Source of the DNA: DATCHW01 sp963806045
GTDB lineage: Bacteria > Bacteroidota > Ignavibacteria > Tepidaquicellales > Tepidaquicellaceae
Direction: 5' to 3'
Length of the DNA: 64,000 bases
NCBI GenBank assembly: GCA_963806045.1
Contig: CAWDWP010000007.1
Span: 186,001 to 250,000 of the forward strand
Below are positions 27,605 to 37,384 of the stretch, piece after piece. The notes beneath the pieces were generated by a model. The model was given only the letters and a program-made list of their open reading frames with translations. It was not told the DNA's origin and made no database searches. How positions within the stretch are numbered: position 1 is the first letter of the stretch; each line of letters starts with the position of its first letter. The position numbers and the translations under genes are program-made.

Positions 27605-29029
27605 TTGATTACCTGTTTAATAAAGGTCGTTCTAATATGCCCAATATTAATAATAATATTCACTACAACAATTAATTCTCAATCAATAGCCGATTCACTT
27701 AAACCTGATACATTGGCTAATATTTCTTCAAAGAAATTCGTATTGGAAAAAATTCTGATTCAGGGAAATAAACATACTGAGAATGAAGTGATTTTAAGGG
27801 AAATGCATATTAAAGAAGGTATGTTATTCAGCATAAATGAATTGGAAGAAGAACAGACACGGATTTATAACCTCGGTTTATTTACAAAAGTGGAATTTAT
27901 GCCTTTGCCGTCAGGAGGTAATTCTATGAGTCTTCTGATTACCGTAGAAGAAATGTATTATATACTTCCAATACCGATAGGGGGATTCAGGGGAGGTGAT
28001 ATTAAGAAATTCTGGGCAGGAATTGATTTCAGGTATCGAAATTTTCGTGGAATGAATGAAACATTAGGTTTAGGATTTGCACTTGGTTACGAACCATTCA
28101 TTTCAATGTCATATTTCAATCCCTGGGTTGGTAAGAATTCGCATCTTTTTTTGTCAGGCAATCTAAGATATGGAATTTCTAAAAATAATAGTTCTCTGGA
28201 TACCAATTCAAATCTTAATTTATTCGAAGAAGGAAAAGTTAATGAATTTGATATAGAAAATATTTCGGCTAGTTCTTCAATTGGAAAATATTTTACTTCT
28301 AAATTATCATCTTCGTTTGGAATAGGTTTTAATTACGTTAAACCGTCTCAAATTTTACAGAATACAACATTAAATCCCGGAGGAATTGATAAATTTCTTT
28401 CTCTAATATTCGAGTTTAGCTATGATAATCGAAATTTATATGAATATACTACTTATGGCTCTTATCTAAAAGTAGATTATATTAGATATGGAGTATTTTC
28501 TGAGTATTTTGATTTCAATAAAATCAGATCCGACCTTCGGACATATCTTTTAATAAATCCTTTTAATCTCTATGAATTCACTTTAGGAACAAGATTATTT
28601 TCAACTTTTTCATTTGGTAATAAAATGCCTTCATATTTAAAAGAGATTATTGGCTCGTATGACTACTTAAGAGGTTGGAAAAATTTCATTGCAGAAGGAG
28701 ATAACAAACTAATGATGATAAATGAATTAAGATTTCCGGTTATCAAACCTGCATATGTTCCGGGGAAGAATATCCCGGTCATAAAAGGCATTTCTTATCT
28801 CAATCGTTTCAGCTATAAGTATGGACTTTACTGGACCCTTTTTCATGATATTGGAGGGGTTTGGAATAAAAATGATAACTTATTTAAGACCAGATTCTAT
28901 CAGAGTATTGGTACCGGACTAAATATCATTATGCCATTTTCTTTCGTGAGCAGAATCGAACTTGCATATAGGTTTTTTGACAATAAATTAATACCCCAAA
29001 TTAATATTAATTTAAATAATTCATTTTAA
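27605..29029 (+). CDS. Omp85 family outer-membrane protein with one POTRA domain (BamA/TamA-like)
   Basis: 474 residues from a TTG start, with a signal peptide (about 1-26). One POTRA domain (about 47-120) contains VLEKILIQGNKHTENEVILREM and an EEEQTRIYNLGLFTKVEF segment. The rest is a 16-strand-type barrel rich in alternating aromatic residues, with FRYRNFRGMNETLGLG and the late SYDYLRGWKN segment resembling the Omp85 RGY/F-x-G loop. It is shorter than BamA (one POTRA instead of five), so it is more likely a TamA-like or accessory exporter than the core assembly protein. It is coupled to DUF2723 upstream and rsmE downstream. Confidence 0.78.
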   Translation: MITCLIKVVLICPILIIIFTTTINSQSIADSLKPDTLANISSKKFVLEKILIQGNKHTENEVILREMHIKEGMLFSINELEEEQTRIYNLGLFTKVEFMPLPSGGNSMSLLITVEEMYYILPIPIGGFRGGDIKKFWAGIDFRYRNFRGMNETLGLGFALGYEPFISMSYFNPWVGKNSHLFLSGNLRYGISKNNSSLDTNSNLNLFEEGKVNEFDIENISASSSIGKYFTSKLSSSFGIGFNYVKPSQILQNTTLNPGGIDKFLSLIFEFSYDNRNLYEYTTYGSYLKVDYIRYGVFSEYFDFNKIRSDLRTYLLINPFNLYEFTLGTRLFSTFSFGNKMPSYLKEIIGSYDYLRGWKNFIAEGDNKLMMINELRFPVIKPAYVPGKNIPVIKGISYLNRFSYKYGLYWTLFHDIGGVWNKNDNLFKTRFYQSIGTGLNIIMPFSFVSRIELAYRFFDNKLIPQININLNNSF

Positions 29030-29031
29030 AT

Positions 29032-29757
29032 ATGGAGTATTATTACACACCTTCAGATGAAATAAATATAAACGAATCACATTTGTTTATCAGGAAAAAT
29101 GAATTCCGTCATCTAATCAAAGTCCTTAAGAAAAACATTAATGATAATATTGTTATAACAGATGGTAATCGAAATGTTTATGATTGTATTATTAAAACAA
29201 TATCCGAAGATAAAATTGAATGCGGGATTTTAAATACCCGGTATAACATAAATGAACCTGAGATAAAAATTACTTTAGCTTTAAGTTTATTGAAAAATCT
29301 CGATAGGTTCGAATTTGCAATAGAAAAGGCAGTTGAATTAGGCGTTTCGGAAATCTATCCTGTTATAACTGAATACACAATTAATAAAAAAGGGTTATCA
29401 GATACTAAGATTAAGAGATTAAACTCCATCTCATTATCTGCAATGAAACAGTCACAGAGATGCTATTTGCCGATTGTTCACAATTCAGTAAATTTCTCTG
29501 AATTGATTTCAATATCAGAAAATTATGAATCAAAAATATTGATGTACGAATTTGCAGATTCTAAAAATAAAATTGAGAATAGAAATTTGAAAAATAATTG
29601 TTTATTATTGATAGGACCTGAAGGAGGTTTCAGTAAATTAGAAATAGAAACTTTAACAAATCAAAACTGGAATGTTTTTTCGCTGGGCGAAAGAAAATTG
29701 AGAGCTGAAACTGCCGCTATTATTTCGGTTTTTGATATACTTAATAAAATTAACTAA
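29032..29757 (+). CDS. rsmE: 16S rRNA (uracil(1498)-N(3))-methyltransferase
   Basis: 241 residues, typical for RsmE. It has an N-terminal PUA-like domain (HLFIRKNEFRHLIKVLK, about 16-32) and a SPOUT-fold methyltransferase domain with the trefoil-knot motifs LLIGPEGGFSKLEIE (about 196-210) and LGERKLRAETAAI (about 221-233). It methylates U1498 in the decoding region of 16S rRNA. It starts 2 bp after the Omp85 gene. Confidence 0.93.
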   Translation: MEYYYTPSDEININESHLFIRKNEFRHLIKVLKKNINDNIVITDGNRNVYDCIIKTISEDKIECGILNTRYNINEPEIKITLALSLLKNLDRFEFAIEKAVELGVSEIYPVITEYTINKKGLSDTKIKRLNSISLSAMKQSQRCYLPIVHNSVNFSELISISENYESKILMYEFADSKNKIENRNLKNNCLLLIGPEGGFSKLEIETLTNQNWNVFSLGERKLRAETAAIISVFDILNKIN

Positions 29758-29775
29758 TTAAAATTATACAATACG

Positions 29776-30666
29776 ATGAAAAAATTAATATTACTTAGTA
29801 TTTTTTTATTTTCTGCGAATATGTTATTCGCACAATTAGATAAACCTTCTTTTCAAATCGGAATAGGGTTGTCCGAGCCATTTGCTCAATTAAAAGGTGA
29901 TCAGTATACAATTAATACATCATACCAAAATATTCCAGTCACAATAATTGATCCAAATCTGTTAAAAACAAATTATGGAGCCAAAACTGGTTTTACGATT
30001 TTTGGAACAGGTAAAATTAATTTTGATAAATATGATATATTAAGAGGAACAGCTTTCTTGAGTTATACAAATTTTAATACTTTTCAAGGTTCAAAGTTTG
30101 GAAATCAGGTGGATGCTTTTATTGACACAAATAATAATATATTTTATGCGCCAATTCCAATGGATTATAGTTATACATTTAGTAATTTTGGGTTCGGATT
30201 TGGTATAGAAGTAGCTCCAACATCTTTTACGAATGTTTTCTCTCCTTATTTTGGAGCAAACTTATGTTTTAATGTTATGTCTGCCTCGCTATCGAGAACA
30301 AAAAATAACAGGGATACTGTTGGATTTTCTGCAACTGGATTTCGTATTGGTTTAAATCTTAATGCCGGTATTGAAGCGAAATTTACTCCACAATTTGGCT
30401 TAGCAATTGGAGTTAAATATGATTTAGGAAATTTATTGTTAAAATCATCTAGTAATGGGAATCTTGCTGATGTTTATGAATGGGGTGCAAATAATGGTAA
30501 TTTAAATGACGATGGTGGAGTTTATTATTCAAAATTACCTAATTATCTCTATGATGGGTTCGCAAGACAATATAATGCAAATAAAAAAGACATTGATTGG
30601 GGAACAATATATATTGCTGTTAATTTTTATCCTAATTTTGCGCAAACAACACCCAAAAAGAAATAG
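29776..30666 (+). CDS. Secreted outer-membrane beta-barrel-like protein, unknown function
   Basis: 296 residues. A clean signal peptide (MKKLILLSIFLFSANMLFAQ) is followed by a beta-rich sequence with alternating aromatics and Gly/Asn, including FGFGFGIEVAPTSFTNVFSPYFGANL and GLAIGVKYDLG. The C-terminus has aromatic strand-like character. This looks like a small OmpA-barrel or porin-like protein, with no conserved enzymatic motif and no T9SS tail. Its gene is 18 bp after rsmE. Confidence 0.65.
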   Translation: MKKLILLSIFLFSANMLFAQLDKPSFQIGIGLSEPFAQLKGDQYTINTSYQNIPVTIIDPNLLKTNYGAKTGFTIFGTGKINFDKYDILRGTAFLSYTNFNTFQGSKFGNQVDAFIDTNNNIFYAPIPMDYSYTFSNFGFGFGIEVAPTSFTNVFSPYFGANLCFNVMSASLSRTKNNRDTVGFSATGFRIGLNLNAGIEAKFTPQFGLAIGVKYDLGNLLLKSSSNGNLADVYEWGANNGNLNDDGGVYYSKLPNYLYDGFARQYNANKKDIDWGTIYIAVNFYPNFAQTTPKKK

Positions 30667-30786
30667 ATAATTTAAAATTAAAATAATTCTATTAACTAAT
30701 ATATTTTATAAGTAATTAAAGCATCATACTTAAATATTTTTCGAGATAATGCTTTTAAGAAATTAAGGCAGAATTTAAATGAGATT

Positions 30787-31704
30787 TTGGTTTCTTGTAA
30801 TTTATGTCCTAATCGATGTAATATTGATCGCAGAATTTCCTATGGAAAATGTCATTCAAGAATGAATCCTATTGTGTCATCTTACTGTGTACATTATGGG
30901 GAAGAACCGGTTTTAGTTGGTGACGAGAAATTAAATAGTGAAAATGGAGTCGGTAATATCTTCTTTGGGAACTGTAATTTGAGGTGTATTTATTGTCAGA
31001 ATCATCAAATATCTCAAAATTACAGTTATGAAGACAAATACGAGATTAACATTGAAAAGCTATCGGATATTATGATTGAACTTCAAAATAAGAAAGTAAA
31101 CAGTATAGGATTAGTTTCACCTACACATTTTATTCCGCAAATTATTAGCGCTTTGGAAATTGCAATAAACAAAGGACTATTTTTGCCTCTAATTTATAAT
31201 ACGAACTCTTATGATTCTGTTAAGATTATCAGTTTATTAAATGGAATTGTTGACATCTATTTACCGGATATTAAATACTCAAATAATAAACACGCTAAGC
31301 AATATTCGAATGCTGACGATTACTTTGAAAATGCGAAAGACAACATAAGAGAGATGTATGCTCAGGTTGGAAGTGGATTAATAATTGAAAATGGAGTATT
31401 GAAAAGGGGATTAATCATTCGGCATCTTGTTCTACCAAATGACTTAGCCGGGAGCTATGAAATTTTAAAATTTATTTCTGAACTTGATAAAAATATCACG
31501 ATTTCAGTTATGTCTCAATTTAATCCTGTGCATAAATCTAAAAGATATGACCTTTTATCAAGAACAATTACCAGCAGAGAATATTACAAAGTATTAGACT
31601 GGATGGAGAAATTAGGTCTTGAAAATGGTTTTATACAGGATTTTGATTCTAAAGAATACTATATTCCTGACTTCGAGAATAGAAAGCAACCATTTATAAG
31701 ATAA
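30787..31704 (+). CDS. Radical SAM protein of the PflA-like family
   Basis: 305 residues as called from a TTG. The N-terminus has a cysteine cluster (SCNLCPNRCNIDR, then GKCHS) and then the radical-SAM motif C-x3-C-x2-C in GNCNLRCIYCQN (about 61-72). Later elements are GLVSPTHFIPQI, YLPDIKYSNNK and LIIRHLVLPN, matching the group annotated as pyruvate-formate-lyase-activating-like enzymes of unknown substrate. The frame stays open upstream to 30712 and encodes ASYLNIFRDNAFKKLRQNL, which matches this family's usual N-terminus. The real protein probably starts earlier, but no ATG, GTG or TTG is available there. Confidence 0.8.
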   Translation: MVSCNLCPNRCNIDRRISYGKCHSRMNPIVSSYCVHYGEEPVLVGDEKLNSENGVGNIFFGNCNLRCIYCQNHQISQNYSYEDKYEINIEKLSDIMIELQNKKVNSIGLVSPTHFIPQIISALEIAINKGLFLPLIYNTNSYDSVKIISLLNGIVDIYLPDIKYSNNKHAKQYSNADDYFENAKDNIREMYAQVGSGLIIENGVLKRGLIIRHLVLPNDLAGSYEILKFISELDKNITISVMSQFNPVHKSKRYDLLSRTITSREYYKVLDWMEKLGLENGFIQDFDSKEYYIPDFENRKQPFIR

Positions 31705-31731
31705 TATTTTATTAAATAAATTTTTTAAATT

Positions 31732-32493
31732 ATGAAAAAATCAATTTTCTTATTTGTTGTTCTGGCATTTATAATAACATTATCTTCATGCGGAAAAAAA
31801 GATGATACCAAAACAAAAACTGAAGTTAAAACGGACCAGACTGTCACCAAAAATGCCACTGATATTCAGAAAAAAGGCAGGGATTTCTTTTATACAGAAG
31901 CTGCCGCAAATAATCTGAAATGTGCAGACTGTCATAGTGACGGCACGAATGATAACAACCCTTTAACAAAAATATTTCCCGATATAAAAGGGGCGAATAA
32001 AAGATTATCAACATATTCGGGAAAATACAAAGGTGAAGATGTAAATAAAAATGGAGCCGGTGCTACATTCTGTTATGAAAAATTTTTAAAGAGTAAATCA
32101 CCCTTAACGACTGATGAAATAGCAATATTAAACGCTTATTATGAGTTCGTATCAAAAGGAAATGAACCCACTGAAATGAAATACGATAATATCGCTCTCC
32201 CCGAACCTGATAAAGCAAAGTTAAGAGAAGAACAGTCGAACGTGATTAAACTTTCAGGAGATATTAAAAAAGGCGAAGATGTATTTAATAAAGCGTGTGC
32301 TTTTTGTCATGCAGATATTTCAAAAATTAAAAAAGTGCCTAAACTTTTTGAGGAATTCGATGGAGATGCAAAAGGTGTTGCTTTTATGGTTAGATCCGGG
32401 AAAAATTTTATGCCCTTTTTTAGTTACGACAAAATCTCTACGCAGGATATAGCAGATGTTACCGCCTATATTATTAGCAAAGTTAAAAAATAA
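31732..32493 (+). CDS. Dihaem cytochrome c lipoprotein
   Basis: 253 residues. The signal ends in a lipobox TLSSC (Cys at about 20), giving an anchored lipoprotein. Two class I c-type haem sites, CADCH (about 63-67) and CAFCH (about 190-194), each head a cytochrome-c domain, with a distal Met likely in NFMPFFSYD. The two domains differ: the first has extra loops, the second is a compact 90-residue cytochrome. It could shuttle electrons in the periplasm. No oxidase or reductase gene is next to it; the closest neighbour is the convergent nuoL. Confidence 0.85.
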   Translation: MKKSIFLFVVLAFIITLSSCGKKDDTKTKTEVKTDQTVTKNATDIQKKGRDFFYTEAAANNLKCADCHSDGTNDNNPLTKIFPDIKGANKRLSTYSGKYKGEDVNKNGAGATFCYEKFLKSKSPLTTDEIAILNAYYEFVSKGNEPTEMKYDNIALPEPDKAKLREEQSNVIKLSGDIKKGEDVFNKACAFCHADISKIKKVPKLFEEFDGDAKGVAFMVRSGKNFMPFFSYDKISTQDIADVTAYIISKVKK

Positions 32494-32565
32494 ATAATTG
32501 ATTAATTAATAACTTATACTCTTAAATGTGGGTTCAATTAGGAACTGATTTTAAATCAGATAAAA

Positions 32566-32907
32566 TTAGATAAGTAATAAATAAAATATTATTACAACGA
32601 TTCCGGCTATTGCAATAGTTGCATAATCTTGTATAACACCTGTTTGCAGCTTTCTCCAGTCAATACTAAGCTTGTCCACGTAGTTGGCTGCTCCGTTAAT
32701 AAAATTGTCAATAATCTTTATATCAAAAATTCCCCATAAAACTTTATCTGAAATTGTCTTAATAGGTTCCACTACTACTTTATCATATATTTCATCAACG
32801 TAATATTTGTTTTTCAGAACATTTCCGATAATGTTTTCCTTTTCGACTAATTCAGGCTTTCGAATATTTCTTGAATGAATATAAAATAGCAATAATGGCC
32901 ACGGCAA
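32566..32907 (-). pseudogene. nuoL: NADH-quinone oxidoreductase subunit L, C-terminal fragment
   Basis: Coding probably begins near 32880; the first few codons shown are shadow. KNKYYVDEIYDKVVVEPIKT (about 32-51) is the conserved NuoL C-terminal segment, followed by the final amphipathic and membrane helices ending IVVIIFYLLLI. It is separated from the main nuoL frame by a net +1 shift. Joined, the gene would be 32566-34480 (about 637 residues), standard for NuoL. Confidence 0.85.
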
Positions 32908-34480
32908 CCGACAATACCAATAAAATCAATTCTACAGAAATAGAGTGTTCAGTGTTTGGAAGAATTCCTGATACAACCACGTTTGTTTTCTCAAATACAG
33001 GGTCCAGCCAGCGTTCCAATGCGTTTGAAACACCTAAGAAATGCGGTAAACCAATGAATCCACCGATTGCAGATAATATCGCTAATATTATTAATGGAAT
33101 TGTCATTGTGTAAGGAGATTCATGTGGATGTGTCTTAGTTTCATTATACCTTGGCTTTCCATAAAAAGTTAAAGCAACCAGCCTGAACATATAAATTGCA
33201 GTCAGCGCAGCAACGAAAAGACCAATAGCATAAAATAAAACTCCGGAATTAGTGAATGTTTTATATAATATTTCATCTTTACTAAAAAATCCTGATAATG
33301 GCGGAATACCGGAAATCGCTAATGAACCAATAAAAAAAGTAATATATGTAATTTTCATTTTGGATTTAAGTCCACCCATCTTTGTGATATCTTGCTCTTC
33401 ATGCATACCATGTATCACAGAGCCACTTCCAAGAAAAAGCAGAGCTTTGAAAAATGCATGAGTAGTCAGATGGAAGATTGCCACTCCGTATGAAAATGTC
33501 CCTAATGCAATAAACATAAATCCTAATTGCGATACCGTAGAATAAGCCAGTATTTTCTTTATATCATTTTGTTTTATTGCTATAGTTCCGGCAATAAAAG
33601 CAGTTAGTAATCCAACGATCAAAATAATATTTGATGTGATAGGGGACATTGCATAAAGAAGAGAACATCTTGCGATTAGATACACTCCGGCGGTCACCAT
33701 AGTTGCAGCATGAATTAATGCTGAAACAGGAGTCGGTCCTGCCATAGCATCCGGAAGCCATACAAATAATGGAATTTGAGCCGATTTTCCAGTCGCTCCA
33801 AGAAAGAAAAGAAGAGATATTGCTACTAAAATTCCCGAATCTAAAGGATAACTGCTTAAGTGGCTTAAAAATCCCGAAATCTCAAGAGTTCCAAATGTTG
33901 TAAATATTAAAAACATTGCGATTAAAAAACCAAAATCACCAATCCTGTTCATTACAAAAGCTTTTTTCGCAGCTTCACCCGTGAATTTTTTTTCATACCA
34001 GAAACCGATTAACAAATAAGAACATAAACCGACACCTTCCCACCCCAGAAATACCAGTAGAAAATTATCTGCGAGAACAAGATTGAGCATTGCAAAAATA
34101 AACAGATTCAGATATGAAAAGAATTTATGAAATTCAGGATCACTGTGCATATATCCTATCGAATATATGTGTATAAGAAATCCTACGCCGGTAATAATCA
34201 AAACCATTACAATCGACAAAGGGTCAATAAGATATGCAAAATTTATATTTATATTTCCTGAAATTAGCCATGAAAAGTATTTTATGGATATAGATTTTTC
34301 CGCATTTTGTAAACCAAGAAAATTAAAAAAAGTTAATACGGCTATTAAAAAGGGGATAAAGACCATTAATGTAGAGAACCATCCGGATATTTTTTCTGAT
34401 TTTATTTTCTTTCCAAAAAATAAATTAACTATGAACCCAATCAGAGGTAATAAAGTAACTAAATAAAAATATTTTTGCAT
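32852..34480 (-). CDS. nuoL: NADH-quinone oxidoreductase subunit L (main fragment of a frameshifted gene)
   Basis: 542 residues, an antiporter-like proton-pumping membrane subunit of complex I. Conserved regions include GWEGVGLCSYLLIGFWYE (about 144-161), AFVMNRIGDFGFLIAMF, GKSAQIPLFVWLPDAMAGPTP followed by VSALIHAATMVTAGVYLIAR, and HAFFKALLFLGSGSVIHGMH, carrying the channel Lys, His and Glu residues. The frame ends at a TGA shortly after a net +1 shift near 32870-32900, and the C-terminal part continues in the next fragment. It lies 11 bp downstream of nuoK. No nuoM or nuoN follows. Confidence 0.93.
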   Translation of the reverse strand: MQKYFYLVTLLPLIGFIVNLFFGKKIKSEKISGWFSTLMVFIPFLIAVLTFFNFLGLQNAEKSISIKYFSWLISGNININFAYLIDPLSIVMVLIITGVGFLIHIYSIGYMHSDPEFHKFFSYLNLFIFAMLNLVLADNFLLVFLGWEGVGLCSYLLIGFWYEKKFTGEAAKKAFVMNRIGDFGFLIAMFLIFTTFGTLEISGFLSHLSSYPLDSGILVAISLLFFLGATGKSAQIPLFVWLPDAMAGPTPVSALIHAATMVTAGVYLIARCSLLYAMSPITSNIILIVGLLTAFIAGTIAIKQNDIKKILAYSTVSQLGFMFIALGTFSYGVAIFHLTTHAFFKALLFLGSGSVIHGMHEEQDITKMGGLKSKMKITYITFFIGSLAISGIPPLSGFFSKDEILYKTFTNSGVLFYAIGLFVAALTAIYMFRLVALTFYGKPRYNETKTHPHESPYTMTIPLIILAILSAIGGFIGLPHFLGVSNALERWLDPVFEKTNVVVSGILPNTEHSISVELILLVLSVAVAIIAILYSFKKYSKA

Positions 34481-34491
34481 AGAAATCTATT

Positions 34492-34794
34492 TTACCATTT
34501 TAAAATATTAATATCATCAATATTTATAGATTCTTTGTTTCTAAACAAAGATATAACAATTGCAAGTCCTACAGCAGCTTCAGCTGCTGCCACTGTCATA
34601 ACAAAGAACACGAATATTTGCCCGTTAGAATTTCCAAGGAATGCAGAAAATGACACTAATGATAAATTTATTGAATTTAACATTAATTCAATACACATGA
34701 AAATTACGATAGCATTTCTTCTAATTAAAACACCAATTACTCCTATAGAGAATAATAGTGCGCTTAAAATTAAATAATAGTATAATTCAATCAT
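34492..34794 (-). CDS. nuoK: NADH-quinone oxidoreductase subunit K
   Basis: 100 residues with three transmembrane helices (about 3-22, 28-50, 60-85). The NuoK/MrpC signature VFVMCIELMLNSINLS-like segment reads IVIFMCIELMLNSINLSLVS (about 29-48), with the conserved Glu of the proton path, followed by GQIFVFFVMTVAAAEAAVGLAI (second conserved Glu). It belongs to the proton-translocating arm of complex I. With nuoL it forms an isolated pair: 245 bp of AT-rich noncoding DNA precedes it. Confidence 0.95.
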   Translation of the reverse strand: MIELYYYLILSALLFSIGVIGVLIRRNAIVIFMCIELMLNSINLSLVSFSAFLGNSNGQIFVFFVMTVAAAEAAVGLAIVISLFRNKESINIDDINILKW

Positions 34795-35039
34795 ATTTGA
34801 GAAAAATAAACATTTCTATACACAATTAAAATATATTTTTCCCGTTAAGTGAAACTGAATCAATAGAAAATACACCAATTAATATATATTAAAAAATATT
34901 TACTAACTAAATATTTTTGTTGGAAGGGGATTAAAATTAAATCTATCATGCAAGATACAAAGAGAATTCACAATTAATATACAATTGACTTTACATAATA
35001 TATATTATATAACATTTTTATTAACATTTATAAATTAAC

Positions 35040-35702
35040 TTAACTAACTGACTTTATCTTTTCCAATAACATCAGGCTTTTATTCATATTCCTTTTACCT
35101 CCGAAAAATTCGGTCACTTTAATAACATTTAAAATCTCTTTATATGTACTTCCAGTATTTATACTCCCTTTGATATGGGAAAATAATTGATGTTCAAAAT
35201 ATTTTGTTGTCAACATCGCTGTATTAATTAGTTCCCTTGTTTTCAAACTTAATCCATCACGTCCCATCACTTTTCCATACCCTTCTATGATCATCCATTC
35301 TTTAAGTTCATTGCTTAATCCAGCAAAATTATCCATTAGTTTATTAAAGTTTGATTTATAAATCTTTTGACAATTTTTAACTCCTGATATCCTGTATTTT
35401 GGCAGATTAAAATCATGTTTCGGATTTCTAAAACCAATATAAACTTTATTAAATATTTTCATTGATTCAATTGTTACCGGGAAACCGCAAAAAAGGTATG
35501 ACTGAAGTATTGTTTCATAGATTTTGGAGCTTTTTACACCTCTCCCTTTCATAATTTCTGTAATTACTCGTAAATAGTTGATCTTATAAGATGTTATACA
35601 GGACACAAAAAAACACAACAATAAATCTTCATTGTTTATTCTGTTTATAATATCTTTAATTATAACTAAATTCATATTTAAGTAATAAAAATTAAAAACC
35701 AA
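35040..35702 (-). CDS. Carboxymuconolactone decarboxylase-like (AhpD-like) protein
   Basis: 220 residues as called. The C-terminal half (about 110-215) has the CMD layout: a SNELKEWMIIEGYGKVMGRD stretch, GLSLKTRELINTAMLTT (the typical L-x-R-E-L-x-x-x-A helix), a HQLFSHIKGSINTG helix corresponding to the H-x4-A-x-x-x-G region, and the EILNVI helix. The N-terminal half looks like a degraded repeat of the same fold. The usual AhpD C-x-x-C active site is absent, so a peroxidase-partner role is unlikely. The second Met (start at 35675) is a plausible alternative start, since the called start is only 12 bp from the divergent permease gene. Confidence 0.65.
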   Translation of the reverse strand: MVFNFYYLNMNLVIIKDIINRINNEDLLLCFFVSCITSYKINYLRVITEIMKGRGVKSSKIYETILQSYLFCGFPVTIESMKIFNKVYIGFRNPKHDFNLPKYRISGVKNCQKIYKSNFNKLMDNFAGLSNELKEWMIIEGYGKVMGRDGLSLKTRELINTAMLTTKYFEHQLFSHIKGSINTGSTYKEILNVIKVTEFFGGKRNMNKSLMLLEKIKSVS

Positions 35703-35714
35703 ATTTAATCTGAT

Positions 35715-36821
35715 TTGAAATTAATTGACAGGTATATTTTAAAGCATTTTGTACAAAATTTGTTTTTCGGCATATTATGCTTTTTGATTATTTTTATATT
35801 AATAGACCTATTTGAGAATCTTGATAAGTTTATAGATAAACGTTTAAATATATCTCTTATCTTTATTTATTATATATATTTTATACCGGAAATCTTAAAG
35901 TTAATTCTACCTGTTGGAATGCTTTTAGCTTCACTATTTACAATTTCAAGATTTATTAATTATTCGGAACTAACAGCAATGAAATCTGCTGGTATAGGAA
36001 TTTACCGTTATCTCTCTCCTATTCTAATTTTCGGATTTATTATTACACTATTTTCTATTTATTTTAATGGATGGGTGGTTCCAAAAACCAATAGATTAAA
36101 ATTTGCTATGGAACGAGAATATTTAGGAAAAAACCAAATAATTTCTACTATCCCCAATATATATATTCAGGATAATAAAAATAGGTTTATAAATATTGGA
36201 ATTTATGATAAAACAACAAAATCTTGTCAGCAAGTTTCTATTCAGATTTTTAAAAAAGACTCGCTGAATGTAATGACCGACCGTTTTGATGCCAAAGTCA
36301 TGCTGTGGGATTCAACAGCAAAAGACTGGAAATTAATAGATCTCTTCCATAGAAAATTTTTAACACCAGAAACAGAAGAATTAGTTTATTCATCCGAATC
36401 TTATATTTCCAATATTAGCGAAATTAAAAGGATCAACATTGACCCAGATTTAATTCTCAAGAAACAACTTAAACCTGAAGAACTTAACTTGACTGAATTT
36501 AGAGAATTCATAGATAATCTTAGAGGCAGCGGACAGGATATAGCAAGAGCGGAAGTTGACTATTACTCAATAATTTCCTTCCCTTTCGCAAGTCTGGTAA
36601 CAATTATATTCGGCGTTTCTGTGTCTTCGAATCGCAGGAAGGGTGGTGCAGCTTTACAATTCGGTATAAGTATTCTTGTAAGTTTTATCTATCTTGGATT
36701 TGTGAAAATCTCCCAGATTTTTGGTTATAATGGAGATGTAAACCCTGTTTTAACAGCCTGGCTTGCAAATATTCTCTTCTTTATAATATCAGTCGTAAAC
36801 TTTCTTCGAATAAATCGATAA
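35715..36821 (+). CDS. LptF/LptG family permease (YjgP/YjgQ)
   Basis: 368 residues from a TTG start. LIDRYILKHFVQNLFFGIL (about 3-21) is the first-helix signature of LptF/LptG. Three helices in the N-terminal half with LILPVGMLLASLFTISRF (about 57-74) are followed by a periplasmic beta-jellyroll-like domain (about 135-265) and three C-terminal helices with SIISFPFASLVTIIFGVSVSS (about 285-305). LptFG with LptB extracts lipopolysaccharide from the inner membrane. Only one such gene is here, and whether it is F or G cannot be decided. It is divergent from the CMD gene. Confidence 0.88.
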   Translation: MKLIDRYILKHFVQNLFFGILCFLIIFILIDLFENLDKFIDKRLNISLIFIYYIYFIPEILKLILPVGMLLASLFTISRFINYSELTAMKSAGIGIYRYLSPILIFGFIITLFSIYFNGWVVPKTNRLKFAMEREYLGKNQIISTIPNIYIQDNKNRFINIGIYDKTTKSCQQVSIQIFKKDSLNVMTDRFDAKVMLWDSTAKDWKLIDLFHRKFLTPETEELVYSSESYISNISEIKRINIDPDLILKKQLKPEELNLTEFREFIDNLRGSGQDIARAEVDYYSIISFPFASLVTIIFGVSVSSNRRKGGAALQFGISILVSFIYLGFVKISQIFGYNGDVNPVLTAWLANILFFIISVVNFLRINR

Positions 36822-36865
36822 CAACCTCTTCCCTATCATTCAACCATATTAATAATATCGAAAAC

Positions 36866-37198
36866 TTAATTAATTTTTTCGCCTTTATTTTGTGGTAGTT
36901 GAAATCCGAAAGGATTTTCTGTCATTTGATTTGCAATTTTAATTTCACCAAACTGATTTTCAAACCTTTCAATATTTTCTTTCAATGCACCCAGAAACAT
37001 CTTTACATGCTGGGGTGTCATTATAATTCTCGAATGAACACGTGCTTTAGGCACACCGGGAAGTACTCTTGTAAAATCTAATATGAATTCTGCAGGAGAA
37101 TGTGATATTATTGCCAGATTTGAATATGCTCCTTCAGCTTCTTTCTCTCCTAATTCGATATTTATTTGTTGTTGTTGATTCGGATTCTGTTCTGCCAT
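36866..37198 (-). CDS. DUF3467 domain protein
   Basis: 110 residues, soluble. After an Asn/Gln-rich start comes INIELGEKEAEGAYSNLAIIS, SPAEFILDFTRVLPG and ARVHSRIIMTPQHVKMFLGAL, the DUF3467 pattern. The family is widespread in bacteria and archaea and has no established function. The gene is convergent with the LptF/G gene. Confidence 0.85.
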   Translation of the reverse strand: MAEQNPNQQQQINIELGEKEAEGAYSNLAIISHSPAEFILDFTRVLPGVPKARVHSRIIMTPQHVKMFLGALKENIERFENQFGEIKIANQMTENPFGFQLPQNKGEKIN

Positions 37199-37384
37199 TA
37201 TCTTTTGCTTTGTTTAAAAAAGAAATTTACCTAAAATATTACGCAAAAAAAATGAATCTGATTTGTCCCCTTTATAGATTACGGCATTTTATAAAGATGT
37301 TGCCTTAGGAACGGGAATCTAAATAATAACATTGATAAACCAAGTTGAATTTTCTAATTTAGCAAAATTAATAATAAAACATTA

